DNA from: Camellia lanceoleosa
Taxonomy: Eukaryota; Streptophyta; Magnoliopsida; Ericales; Theaceae
DNA: 64,000 bases
Direction: 5' to 3'
Assembly (NCBI GenBank): GCA_025200525.1
Contig: CM045763.1
Span: 87,262,131 to 87,326,130, forward strand
Shown piece after piece: positions 47,879 to 59,743 of this stretch; within the stretch, counting starts at the first letter, position 1, and each line of letters begins with the position of its first letter. Made by a program: the position numbers and the translations under genes. Under the pieces are notes generated by a model. The model searched no databases and was not told where the DNA came from. It was given only the letters and a program-made list of their open reading frames with translations.

Positions 47879-48161
47879 GAAGAGTTAGGGTATATTATTT
47901 GGGGAAAGAAGATTGGACTATGAACTTGATAATGTTGGTAATGGAACCATTTGTGTAATTCTCAATCAACTATTTATACTTTTGTATTACATTTCTATTG
48001 ACCAGTTGCTTGTTATGTTAATTTTTTTTATTGTTTATCCATTGAAAATCCTTTGTAAGATTAGACTATATTTTTAGTGTGCTTCTTACCTAGTAAGCAA
48101 CAAAAATTATTTAATAATTTTCAGGTTCTTAAATCAAATTAAGTTGAATGTTAGGTGAATT

Positions 48162-50585
48162 ATGGTGAACAAAAAAATTGATTCTTTCTTTAAGAAAAGA
48201 GGCTTTGAAGATATAGAAGTTAATGCAACTACAAAACCTTCCACTGATAATGTTGAAGCTTCAATTCCTAAACAACGTCCTTGTAAAGTGCCTAGAGTAG
48301 AATCCAAAGAAGTTGATACATCTTCTTTGGTAAGGGATCTAGGACTACGACCACAAATTTGAAATTATTTGATATCTTAACGTGATGAGATTCGACGAGC
48401 TTACATCAAATTTGGACCATACCAACCTGACAACCAACCTTTTGAAGGAAAGAATGGGTGTCATTTTCTAACTTTTTGGTACAAGTTATTTCCAGATTGG
48501 CTAGAATATTCTCCAACTAAACATTGTGTCTTTTGTCTCCTTGAGATCTTTTTACAAAACCGAATGGATGCACTACTCTCAGTGCTTTCATTTTTGATGG
48601 ATTTTCTTTATGGAAGAAAGTCAATAGTGGAAAGAATTGTGCTTTCTTAACTCATATGGGAAATGGTCCTAATTCATCGCATAGAATTGCTGTTAAATCT
48701 TGCCATGATTTAACTAATCAATCACAACACATTGAGAAGATATTTGAGAAACAAACTTCTCAACAAGTTGCAAAAAACTGTTTGCGATTGAAGACTGCGA
48801 TAGATGTTGTCAAATGGCTTACATATCAAGCTTGTGCATTTAGAGGTCGTGATGAAAATCATGATTCTAATAATCGAGGGAATGTTATTGAATTGATAAA
48901 GCTCTTGGCATCTTATAATGCGGATGTGGCAGATGTTGTGTTATACAAAGCTCATCAAAATGCTTCATACTACTCGCATCAAATTCAAAAAAATATTCTT
49001 AGTATTTTCTTTGACAAAATACAAAGATTCTTTCGTGAGAAGATTGATGAAGCAAAATTTTGCATTAAGTGGATGAAGCTCGAGATGAATCAAAGAGGAA
49101 GCAAATGGCCATTGTTCTAAGATTTGTTGATAAAGATGGTTTTATAAAGGAGCGTTGTTTTGACATAATTCATGTATCAGATATAACATCAGCAACTTTG
49201 AAAGAAGAAATATGTATTGTCCTATCTCGTCATAATCTCAGTGAACAAAATATTCGTGGTCAAGGACATGATGGTGCTAGTAATATGCGTGGAGAGTGGA
49301 CTGGGTTGCAGGCCTTATTTCTTTATGACTGTCATTTTGCGTATTATGTTCATTGCTTTGCTCATCGACTCTAATTAGCATTGGTAGCGACAGCAAGAGA
49401 GGTTATACTTGTTGCCCAATTTTTTCTTATTTGGCTCTCACTGTTAATCTATGTGGCTTTTCCTGTAAAAGGCATGATCAGTTAAAAGTTACTTAAGCTG
49501 AAGAAATTGAAGCAAAACTTGCCATTGATGAAGTTAAAACTGATAAAGGCAAAAATCAAGTTGGGACATTGAAACGGGCTAGAGTTACTCGATGGGGTAC
49601 TCACTTGGGATCTATTTCCAATTTGATAAATATATTTAGTACAACTTGTTCAGTCTTAAGTAATGTCATCAATGATGGAGCCACCTCTACTCAACATGCA
49701 GATGCAAATGCAGTTTATGATAAGATTACATCTTTTGAGTTTATGTTTATCTTATGTCTTAAGAGAGATATTATGTGGACCACTGATGATCTTTGCCAAA
49801 CTTTGACACATAAATCCCAAGATATATTGAATGCAATGCATCTAGTATCAACTACAAAAGCACTTGTTCAAAAATATAGATAAGATGGATGGATTCCTTT
49901 GTTAGAGAATGTTCAACTATTTTGTGGAAAATATGACATAGATATTCCTAATATAAGTGCTCGTTACACATCTAGTAGAGGTCATGCTTGTCACCAAAGA
50001 GATCACATTACTATTGAGCATCATTTTCGGGTTGATATTTTTACAATTATATGTGATTCTTAATAGCAAGAATTGAACAACAGATTCAAAGAAAATGTGA
50101 TGGAGTTGCTTATTCTTAGCTCTGCTTTAGATCCTAGGGATGATTACAGTTTGTTCAAAATTGAAGATATATGCATGCTTGCAAATCAATTTTATCCTAA
50201 TGACTTTACAGATCAAGAAAAAATACATTTTAAATTCCAATTGCAAAACTACGAGATTAACATCCTTAAACATCCTGAGTTTCAGCAATTGTTGACAATT
50301 TCTGACTTGTGCCAAATATTGGTAAAAACAAGGAAGTCAACAATTTATCCCCTTGTCGATAAATTAATTCGTCTTATTCTAACTTTACCAGTTTCTACAA
50401 CAATAATAGAACGTGCATTTTCAACCATAAAAATTGTAAAGACTACATTGCGCAACAGGATAGAGAATGATTTTCTTTCAAGCTACTTGTTAACATATGT
50501 TGAGAAAGACAATGCTCGAGATTTTGATGTAAATTCCATCATAGATGCTTTTTGTATTATGAAAGAACGTCGAGCGCAACTTTGA
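48162..50585 (+). pseudogene. hAT transposase (TTF-zinc finger / DUF4371 / dimerisation domain), broken
   Basis: The start at 48,162 gives MVNKKIDSFFKKRG, the usual N-terminus of ZMYM1-like plant hAT proteins. A TTF-type zinc finger region follows (RRAYIKFGPYQP, then KHCVFCL), then a DUF4371 core with WLTYQACAFRGRDE, DIIHVSDITSATLKEEI and RGQGHDGASNMRGEW (a catalytic Asp region). The last part is 50,073-50,585 with YPLVDKLIRLILTLPVST and ERAFSTIKIVKTTLRNRI, the hAT dimerisation domain. Stops near 48,360, 48,378 and 48,644, and shifts near 49,070 and 49,375-49,560 and after 49,883, break it into at least five pieces. All pieces keep family order. Confidence 0.87.
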
Positions 50586-50863
50586 ATGCCTAAGTAGATA
50601 TGTAGAGCAAATAGTTATTTTTTTTAAAAATTAATATGGATTTACTAGAACATATCCAATTGTATTTTGATAATATTTTGTAATTATATATGATGAATGA
50701 AAACATCTAATTATATATTTTTGTGGTATTTGGGTAGAAATTGATATTGTGTATCACATGCTTTTTACAAAATTTTTAATTGCATATACATTCGCTCCGC
50801 CGACATTAGAATCTTGCATTTGTCCTTGTTTGCAGCTAAGAAGAAAAGTGGTGCTCCAATAGT

Positions 50864-50887
50864 CACATATGGCAGCTGCCATATGTG
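50864..50887. repeat. 24-bp perfect palindrome
   Basis: CACATATGGCAG and its exact reverse complement abut with no spacer. It includes CATATG and CAGCTG E-box type hexamers. Confidence 0.9.
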
Positions 50888-51169
50888 TCAACAGTTGCCA
50901 AAACTTCCCCCTCTTCCTCTCTCAGCAAAACAAATATATTTTTACAAAATCGTCATTTTTACAAAATCAAATACAAAAACTAGTGTGTTCGAATGACCGG
51001 CCGAACAACCGTCCGACCGGCCGAACAGACACAAATTTCTGTGTTTGATTCTATCAAAATATTATCTCACCAATAAAATAATATTACTATAAAATAAGAA
51101 ACTAATATTTTATGATGGAGGAAAAAAGGCCTATTCTGCCTTGGAACTTACATGGAGTCGGATTTTGGA

Positions 51170-51540
51170 GTGCTTGCAGTGCACCCAGCACAGCAAGCAT
51201 TGCTATACGGGCTTATGGGCTTATTTTGAAGTATGTTTTAATAATTTGAACCGTTCATATTTTAGAATATATCGAGTAAAATATACCTATAAAAAATTAA
51301 GTTAATTGAATATCGTTAACCCTTTCATCCACTCACATTTGTATCTTCAAAAATAAATGTCATTGTGATTTAAACTATTAAAATAAATACAAATGTGAGT
51401 GGATAAAAAGGTTAATGATATCTGATTAACTTAATTTTTACAAAAATATTATACTCGATATACTTTAAAATATAAATGATTCAAATTATTAAAACAGACT
51501 CCAAAATAAACTCATAAAGCCGGTGCACAGCAGGCACCCA
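51170..51540. mobile_element. foldback MITE
   Basis: A left arm (about 51,175-51,350) and right arm (about 51,380-51,535) are inverted copies over some 150 bp: GTTTTAATAATTTGAA, TATATCGAGTA, AATTAAGTTAAT and ATCCACTCACATTTGTAT occur in both. A central stretch of about 30 bp separates them. Outermost parts (GCTGTGC, GGGTGC) also pair. No target duplication could be fixed. Confidence 0.75.
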
Positions 51541-51606
51541 ACTCCCATCGAGTTTGGTAAAAACACACGAATAGAGCGGGGTGGGTCATATATATGGGCT
51601 GGAGAT

Positions 51607-51800
51607 AGGGGTGTAATTTTGGCCCGTGGCCCGCAGGAGGCCCGAAACCCGCCCGCGGCCCCAGGAGGACCCAGCCTATTAAGGCCCGTTTAGGCCCAAG
51701 CCCAGCCTGAGGCCTAAGCCATCGTTTTGAAGCCCGACCGGCCCGTGACCCAACCTATCGGCCCGCTCAAGACCAGCCAAAAAGCCCAGCCCACATGAGG
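51607..51800. mobile_element. hAT-like terminal fragment
   Basis: TAGGGGTGTAATTTTGGCCCG followed by dense GGCCCG/GGCCCA words resembles one end of a non-autonomous hAT element. A matching opposite end was not found. Confidence 0.35.
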
Positions 51801-52313
51801 CCCAGTGTTATTTTTAATGAAAAATACTCTTATGAACGAAGTGTAGTGCAAGAATTTTAAAGTACAGAAATGTAAACAATAGGAAATGTAAAACTGGAAA
51901 GGAAACAAAGTAGAATAAGACTGGTTTTTTTGGATATGAGTCTAGGGCTTTTTTCTGAACTCTTCTCTGCTGTTTATACTTCTTAAGGATGACCATCGAA
52001 CTGTATTTTCAACCGTCGAACTGCTCCTCCATGATCGCTGGCCATGTTGCCTTATAATTAGCTCCACTATGCCATCACTTGCAGTTAGGCTTCCTTCCTA
52101 ATTTTGAATTTGAATGTGAGTAACCGTTGAAGCCACATCACTTTGCATCTCTTTGCTGATCCAATACTACTCGAATCTCGTAATAACCAATACTAACTGC
52201 CACGTGTACGATCATGATCGAAGACTTGAATAGTCTTCCTGTATTACCCTTATTCTACCACGCGTCGAATTGTAATTGACTTATACAAAATATGTAGCCA
52301 ACAAAATAGTAAA

Positions 52314-52494
52314 GGTTGGTTTGGCATAAACTAAATAATACAAAAAGTCAAAAAGTCACTATCCTATTTAAATCACATCATCTTATTTAAATCACATCAC
52401 CTCTCTAACATATCACATCAAACCCAACCCAAACTCAACCCATATAAGCCAATAAGTCAAAAAGTGCACTTTTTTAGAACATCCCAAACCAACC
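52314..52494. mobile_element. 181-bp MITE just upstream of RPP1
   Basis: The ends GGTTGGTTTGGCAT and (reversed) GGTTGGTTTGGGAT are inverted. The body repeats ATTTAAATCACATCA. It ends 57 bp before the RPP1 start codon, within the probable 5' UTR intron or promoter. TAA-like bases flank both sides. Confidence 0.6.
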
Positions 52495-52551
52495 CTAATA
52501 TATTTGTTAGATTTTGATGATAATGGTGATCTTTATTTGTTTGCAGGAGCG

Positions 52552-53825
52552 ATGTCGACCGGCGAAATCGCTTGCACATACGCTTTTTTAATCTTCTTCG
52601 ACGATGGCATTCCTGTCACTGTATTCTCTCTCTCTCTCTCTCCCTCTATATATATATATAGTCACTAATATAATGTACATTGTTAGTTTGTCCTTAAAAG
52701 ATAGATAATATGATATATAAATAGGCAGAGAAGATTGGTGCTCTTTTGAAAGCAGCGAACTTGTCTGTGGAGTCCTACTGGCCAAACTTGTTCGCTAAGC
52801 TCGCTGAGAAGAAAAGCATCGATGATCTCATCATCAACGTTGCCTCTGCCGTCGCCGCTGCTCCTGTCGCCGTTGCTGCTCCTTCTGCTGGCTCCGCCGC
52901 CGCTGCTCCTCTACCCGAGGAGAAGAAGGTAAAAAATCCTACTCCAATCTTCTACATTTACATAGCCCAGAGAATATGATTGATTTGTTTTTTTTTTTTT
53001 TTTTTTTTTTTAATGAATATCAAAATAGCTTTTTGATTGATTTGTAGTTTTTTTTTTTTTTTTTTTTTTTTTTTTCTGGATAAATTACACTTCCTGTTTA
53101 TAGATGACCACTTTCTCACTTTGATTTTTAGAAGTTTAATTTTTTTTTTTTTTTTTTTACTTTGGCCCTTTAGGTCTCAAATATTTTTCAATTTATTTCT
53201 AAAATTAATTTTTGTTCAAAATTAGACAGAAAATGTCATAATAATTATCACATAATATAAAAATATATTATTATAGTCGAATTTAAGTTTATGTGAAAAA
53301 TGTGAGTTATATATAATGAAACAGTTTTGCAACAGAGCTCTAATTAGAGCTGCTCTAAAGCAGCTCTAATGAGCTGGCACCACATAAAAAAAAAATAATA
53401 ATAAATAAATAAATAGTGAGGTTAAAGACAAAATATGTAGGAGAAAAAGACAAATTAATACTCCATTAGATGTCTCTTTTTAGAGGTCTCACTCATTTTT
53501 TATAATAAAATATTTCTATGCCATGAAACTGTTAGGGTGTCATTTTCTATCTAATTTTTAACAGAAATTTACTTTTAGAGTAAACTGAAAAAATTTGAAA
53601 TATGAAGGTCCAAAGTGAGAAAAACGAATTTTAAGGGCCAAAATGAGAAAGTGGCCAAATATGAAAGGGGTAAAGTGTAATTTACCTTTTTATTTTTTCT
53701 AAGAGAATATCAAAATACCTTTTTGACTGATTTGTGCTCTTTATATATAGATATATAAATAATTTCAACAGGAAGAGCCCAAGGAGGATACTGATGAGGA
53801 TTTGGGATTTAGCTTGTTTGATTAG
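52552..53825 (+). CDS. RPP1: 60S acidic ribosomal protein P1
   Basis: Exons 52,552-52,620, 52,725-52,928 and 53,772-53,825, with GT..AG introns and all junctions between codons. 108 residues. P1 pairs with P2 on the ribosomal stalk and recruits elongation factors in the cytosol. Exon 1 ([19 protein letters not shown]) and exon 2 ([20 protein letters not shown], then DDLIINVAS) form the helical dimerisation domain. An Ala/Pro-rich hinge (about 69-86) follows, then the acidic tail ending EDLGFSLFD, the signature of P-proteins. The usual family reads AALILHDDG where this has [10 protein letters not shown] 5' UTR intron is likely (TTTGCAG just before GAGCG-ATG). Intron 2 holds a MITE. Full length and intact. 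Confidence 0.93.
53078..53686. mobile_element. 609-bp MITE in RPP1 intron 2
   Basis: The ends GGATAAATTACACTTCC and (reversed) GGTAAATTACACTTTACCC are inverted. The next inner block (CCACTTTCTCA-TTTTG) also pairs. The centre has a small AGAGCTGCTCTAAAGCAGCT palindrome and an AATA microsatellite. A 31-bp direct repeat (GAATATCAAAATAG/CCTTTTT...GATTTGT) stands outside both ends (53,015-53,045 and 53,705-53,735), longer than a normal target duplication. Confidence 0.65.
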
Positions 53826-55471
53826 GAGCTCGTTTCGGTAGGAAAATCTTGTCGCACAAAATTAGTAGAGAGCAGTCTCACTAACTAATGCCAGTATTTT
53901 CTGTCTTTTGTTAGGAATATTTGTGGACCTTCTTGAAGTTGATCTATAATAGCTTCTTGTTGATATAAAAAGGCATTTCCATCCATTTTTGCTTTTGTGT
54001 TTGTTTACCTGTCGTCTTGGTTTTTATTGCTTTGTGTATGTGCACGTGTATGATGCATTTTTCACTGTTTTGTGTCTTGATGTTGTGGATGTGTGGATTG
54101 AAATGCATATTGACGATGATAGATGTTTTGAACTTGCTTCCATTACTATGATGTATGAAGAGTAAGTGATCATCATAGATAGAAATTTTTACAGCTTAAA
54201 ACCAGTTCCAGGCAGTGTCACCTCTATCTGTCTATCCCTTGTGAGAACAGTAGTGGGTGGATTTTGTTTTTTGGAATGGCACTTGTGTTTCTCTATCTTT
54301 GTTCTGGTAACTTGATGCCTATAGTGGTAGGACAGGACAACCCTGAAGCAAAACTTGGATTGACATTAGGATGGCAATGACTAACTATATTGATTAAGTC
54401 ATCTTTTAGCTTAATGCCAAAAAGGATGAATTCTGTGGCTTTTAGGATGTGTTAATTGTAATCTCTTGGTGTGAGTGACTGTTGTTGCTGTTGAACCTTG
54501 AAATTTGATGTTGTACACCACTATTTTCCATGCCAAGTTTGCTGTCTTTGTATGGATTGCTGAGAAATACAGCTGAAAACATTCATGTAACTAGTACCAA
54601 ATGTTTGGGATGATGAGTACAGAAGATTCATTTAACTAGTACCGAATGGTTGGGATGAGGGATTGTCGAGTTTAACCTGTGTTAAATTACCATGCAAGTG
54701 AAGTGTTTTATGGTTGTCCGAGTGAGCAAAACATAGCCAAGAATCAAAGTGGATTTGTAAGAGCATGGTGCTTGAAAGTATCACGGGCACTAAAGAAAAT
54801 ATTCTCTTCTAAATTGTGTTGAGAGTGGATTTGTAAGAGCATGGTGCTTGAAAGTGGATTTATGAGATGTTTTATTGCATTTCGAATTTGAGGCTCTTCT
54901 TGAAGGTTCAATCAGGTTAGTAATAATGAATGAAAAACAAGTAATGAAAGAGGACGAAAAGGGGCATGGTTTTGAGATGCTTGCAGTGATAATTGGAACA
55001 TAATAATATGCATGATCTTACCAAACCTGATTTCCAGATAGGCTAGTCCAATGAATGATCTCACATCAAAAAAGAGAAATGCCATCGAAATCCATTCTTT
55101 GTAACCAGCGATAACAAAACTTTCACTTGATGTATATTTACTTGTTACACATGTTTCACAAGCAAGAAAGGGCCACCAAGTTTTGAAAGGTTCTCAAGAA
55201 TCTCTTACAAGAGAACAAATTGCTTGCTTAAAATCGGACATTGGTTATGAAAAGATAAATAATCTGTAAAAAAGTAGTTTGAGCTTCTTATTTCTTACAT
55301 ATGTTGAATCATAATAGTTGAACTTAAGACATGCTTACAATTTGGGCTCCTAATGAGAGACTCTTGACAGTTCCCTGACTGTTTTGTTAGTGTTATGACA
55401 CCAACCAAAATAGAGGCTGGAAAATCCTCCAGCAGGGAGGGTAGGGTGGGTCAGGCTAGGCTATCTCTCTC
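53826..55471. other. RPP1 3' UTR and spacer between convergent genes
   Basis: RPP1 and GBSSI are convergent here. T-rich probable 3' UTR runs to about 54,050. Two local duplications occur: AACTAGTACC-AATG-TTGGGATGA (54,588 and 54,634) and GTGGATTTGTAAGAGCATGG (54,751 and 54,826). No gene is seen. Confidence 0.55.
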
Positions 55472-58400
55472 TCATGGTGTGGCTACATTTTCCTTAGCAA
55501 GAGGAGCAATCTCCTCACCATCAATTCCAGCTTCGCTTCCTGCCACCCCCAAATTTAGCAGCACTTCCTCCCACTTCTTGGCTGGTCCCTGTGCAGTGCA
55601 ATGCCAAAACAAAAACAAAAAAACATTGTTTAAAAATAAACCAGCACCAAAGAACATCCATCAATTATTCAAATTCCTTTCTCCTATAGTTAGTTGCATC
55701 GTTAATAATAAAAAAATATTTTTCTTTTAAAAATAGCTCCTTCTTTACTGCCCTGCCCTGTTTGATTTGTTTTTGTGGAAATATTTATTGGAAAAATGTT
55801 AGTCAACGAACCACAAAAAACACTTTTATTTGGGCAGAAAATATTTTTCATTTTTTGAAAGGTGAAAAATATTTTATGAACTAAAAGTCTTATCACCACC
55901 ACAACCAATAGCACTAGGGGGGTCACGTGCCCCCCTCAACTTTTGAAAAATTATGCTTTTGCTTTTTGTAAAAAAAATTATTTTAATTTAAACCTTTCAC
56001 GTAATGTTATGAAATTTTTATATCACTATTTTTTTTAATATATATATATATATGTTTAATTTGTCACTTTAAATATTTAATTATGTTAGAAATGTCTTAT
56101 AAATTTTATATTAGAGAAACGTTATATATCACTTATTTTCTATCACCTCTTATATGAATACTTACAATTAGTTCATTTGTTTATAAATAATTATTACATA
56201 ATTAATAACAACTAATAATATATTGCCATGTGATTTAGTAATTCAAAGCGGTGAAAAAAACAAATGATATATAGCGGTCCCGATATATTATTTATTCTCC
56301 ATTTCTTTTATTTCTTTCTCCATCCCTCGCTATATCTCTTTTTGTGTGTGTATCTTATATAATTTAATTGCTTAACTTGAACTTATCTTTAAATATAATT
56401 TTTGCTTCACACTAATTTTTAGTTCTGCTATCAAATAAAAGTTAAGCTAAATTGGATTATGAATTTTGTTAAGATTTTAATTTAGTGGTGTCCTTCTAAG
56501 TTAAAATCCTGGCTTCACCATTAAATAGCACCATTGCCGCCACTACTACCACCACCACCACCATTCCATTGCCGCCGCACCACCACTAGTATAAGCACTA
56601 CCACATTAATTTCAAGGTCGCAACTAAACATTAAAAACATTTTTCACGGAAAATGTTTTTGTTAAGAACATGTTTTCTGCTAAAAACAACTGAGCGTACG
56701 ATTCCCCCCATCAAATCTCTAAAAGCTAAATAAGCAACATATTAGGTTCTTGTTTGCTCTTACCTTCCAGGAAAGATCTTGAGCCATGCAATTCTTGATC
56801 ATTTCAGTAATAGCTGGAGTGCCATAGGTTGCAAGGGCCCGTTTCACTGTTGTTGCTACTGCAGTCACATCTGCAGGATCAACAGTGTCGCACTGGATGA
56901 TCCCACATTATAAATTTAATTTGAAGTTAATTAACAATTAATAGAAAGAAAGTCCCCAAAAACAACAAAAACAAAAGCAGTCTGTGCAGAGAGAAAAAGG
57001 TTGGGAGTTATTACTTCAACACTAAAGCCCCCCATCTGAAACCCAGTAAAGCCTTCTTTGACAGTGTCAACCAGCCCGCCAGTTGAGGCAACAATGGGTA
57101 TCTGCAGTGTGAAAGTCACAGTTTTGACAAATTCAGATTTTGAGTTAGAATAAAAGAAGGAAAATTTCTGATATGGTAAAGTTCTCACAGATCCATAGCG
57201 CATCCCGTGTAGCTGGATAAGACCACATGGCTCAAATCTACTCGGAACCAATATGAAATCAGCGCCAGCTATTATCATATGAGCCAATGGAACATTGAAT
57301 TTCGCAACCCCCCGGGCTTTGTTTGGGTACTTTTTCTCTAATTCCACAAGCTGCTTCTCCATTGCCTTCTTGCCTGTCCCCTATAGATAAAGGTAAAAGA
57401 GAGAATTCTAGGCTTCTTTCATGCAATAGCGATGAATAGACAAGACATTCAAACCCTCTGGTTTCATACTTACAAGAACCACTATCTGAACATTCTCATC
57501 TATAAACCGAGGGATAGCTTCTACAAGGATGTCTGAACCCTTTTGCTCTTCAAGCCTGCCAATGAAGCCTATGACCGGAATACTTCTATCCACTGGCAAT
57601 CCAACTTCTGCTTGGAGGGCTTCTTTCAGAAGAGGTTTTGCTTCCATTACCTAATAAACAAATAAATTTAAAAATATATAAATCCAAGAAGTAATTAATA
57701 TGATGCTATTGGAGGGAAAGTAGTAGTGTCTTGAAGGTTGTTACTGTTGAAGCATCATATTTGGCAGTAATATATTTGTCGGTTAAGGGGTTCCACTCTT
57801 GGACATCCATGCCATTCACAATCCCCATAATGCCGGTTTTGGAGAGGATGTTATCCAACTCCACCCCTTTTTCTACCCCAGAGACAAGTTCTTTGGCATA
57901 GTATGGACTCACTGTCAAGACTTTGTCTGATTCTAATATTCCAGCTTTCATCCAATTAATTTTTCTTCCTTTCACAGGTTTATCATATCTGCAAAATCAG
58001 AAGAATAATCATATCGATCAAGAAACGAATTATATAGAACTCATCTGTATTCAACACTTTAAAGACCCTATACCCATCAATAAAATCAAAAGAACTTTTA
58101 AAAGAATCGGTGAGATTCAGGAGCAAAAAGTCTGCGAAGGCGAATCTGCCTTGGTAGGCGATGTTGTGAATGCAGAAGGCAACCTGGAAAATTTACCTTC
58201 TTAGCTATTTTCTGTTTGATCAAATGTACTTATTTATCATATAGTTGTTTACAGAAAATAAAAACGAGATCTTACTTTGGCACTTGTATATATCCCCCTC
58301 GGTTTATACATAGATTTGAGGTAGCACGGGATAAGAGCAGTGTGCCAATCATTGGCAATGAACACAACATCATCCCCTGCATTAACGAGTCTCTTGAATA

Positions 58401-58824
58401 ACAATAATTCTAGGAACACAGAATCATCAGACATTTTTAGCAAAAATTTCTTTTTCTTTTTTCTTTTTTTTAAGAAACAAAATAGAAAATCCACACCATA
58501 TGGTCCAGAGAAGTATTTATTGTTGTTGAGATTCAGAACTCTTGGCGCCTCCAAAGCTGCCTAAAAACCATAACAAATACAAATTTTTAAGGAAACAATG
58601 TCATAATGAGCAGTAGAGATGTGTTCCATTGTTGAAAAGAACTTGTGTCCTTTTGTATAAGAGTGAAAAAGAGACTGTAAAAAACAACTGGCTAGGACAG
58701 AGATCTACCTGGCATAGCAAGCTGAATCTAGATTGGTTGTCGAGGAAATCCTCACCAGCGATAGGTCCATAAATTTTTGATCCAGTTTTTCCCCAGACCT
58801 TCAAGTGGTTACAAAAATCATATG

Positions 58825-58858
<34 letters not shown>

Positions 58859-59743
58859 CTCAAGACAGTTCAATCCATAAAGCAAGAGTGAAAACAAATT
58901 ATTCACGTGAACAACCAACCTTTTCAAGAAACACAGGATGATCCACGAAGACACGATCAACGCCTCGCTTGTAGCAATGGAAGAAGCGAACTTTTTCCAT
59001 CCTATCCCCTACTCTGAGCTACAATATCAAAAGGTATCCATCTAATAATAAAAATGCTACCTAAATAATACAATTTGGGAGGAAATGAAGCCTTTTGATG
59101 GAGAAATGCATGTACATATATAGCTATATATAAGATGATTAATTGGCTAGAAATTAGAATGTACCTCAATTTCTACATCTGTATCCCATGCATCTTTGTA
59201 CTGGTCGTAGCGTGGAGAGACCGTCATAACACGATGTCCATTGGCCTAAAATCAGGAAGGAAAACAAAACTAAAATTTTTTGTGGCAAGTTATGCTCTCT
59301 TCAAACAATAAATGTGTAAAACAAATAAGTTCTTTCCTTCATAATACTAATTTAGATAGGATAATACAATACTTAACTGCCATGGCTGGTGGGAGACCAC
59401 CAAGAACATCACCAAGTCCTCCTGTTTTGCTCCATGGGCCTACTTCTGATCCTACAAAGATCAAATTCATCCCGCTTCCACACACGATGATTCCCAGAGG
59501 CCTGCCACGGATTAATCTTTTCCCCCTTGCTATCCCGGTGACCAATTTAATTGACTTGGGCATCATTATATTCAGTTCATCCACCTTGTTCAAACACCTT
59601 AGCCCATTATAAGTAGTCTGGATTTTGTTCGTCAACAACCCACCGATTCTCTCCACCTTTGCTTTAGGCTCTATTCCACCTGTCAATCCAAAGTTGATGC
59701 TTTTGCTTCTTGACACCAAATTAGAAGCAGTCACACTGGCCAT
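55472..59743 (-). CDS. GBSS1: granule-bound starch synthase I (amylose synthesis)
   Basis: GT5 enzyme that extends amylose from ADP-glucose inside plastid starch granules. Thirteen coding exons: 59743-59378, 59245-59165, 59018-58920, 58798-58709, 58560-58497, 58376-58276, 58183-58074, 57988-57745, 57650-57474, 57380-57189, 57101-57015, 56892-56764, 55588-55472. All introns are GT..AG and phases agree. The sum is 618 residues, the usual GBSSI size. Residues 1-about 85 are a Ser/Lys-rich transit peptide. The ADP-glucose motif [16 protein letters not shown] is at 105-120. [13 protein letters not shown] [15 protein letters not shown] lies in exon 6, [15 protein letters not shown] in exon 9, [12 protein letters not shown] in exon 10, and the C-terminal STGGLVDTV at 514-522. 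It ends KENVATP. The exon count matches known dicot GBSSI genes. No stop or shift. A 5' UTR intron is likely. A hAT element lies in the last intron. Confidence 0.95.
55915..56523. mobile_element. 609-bp non-autonomous hAT element in GBSSI intron 12
   Basis: A perfect 8-bp duplication AATAGCAC (55,907-55,914 and 56,524-56,531) flanks it. The left end starts TAGGGGGGTCACGTGCCCCC and then CTCAACTTTTGAAAAATTATGC. The right end reversed reads TAATGGTGAAGCCAGGATTT, close to the GGCGGAGCCAGGATTTTAA terminus of Tip100-like hATs. It shares this style with the transposase-bearing element at 47,124-50,805, a possible source of transposase. No coding sequence is seen. Confidence 0.78.

Larger units (their letters stand above)
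47124..50805 (+). mobile_element. hAT element (Tip100/ZMYM1-like), decayed, ends approximate
   Basis: It surrounds a hAT transposase pseudogene. The left side has AGCCATGGATGGACC, GAGGGGGGCTGGCAG and CCTCCAAAGTTTTGAAAAAACCCCCC, typical of the subterminal region of these elements. The right side has TTCGCTCCGCC, the mirror of the usual GGCGGAGC terminus. The outermost few bases of both ends are degraded and no 8-bp duplication can be read, so the limits are estimates. Confidence 0.55.
50806..52313. other. intergenic between hAT element and RPP1
   Basis: It holds a 24-bp palindrome (50,864-50,887), GACCGGCCGAACA repeats (50,995-51,030), a foldback element (51,170-51,540) and an hAT-like end (51,607). 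No gene is seen. Confidence 0.5.

Noticed and set aside
57923..58204. 93-codon plus-strand frame in GBSSI
   Set aside because: Antisense of GBSSI exons 7-8 and the intron between them.
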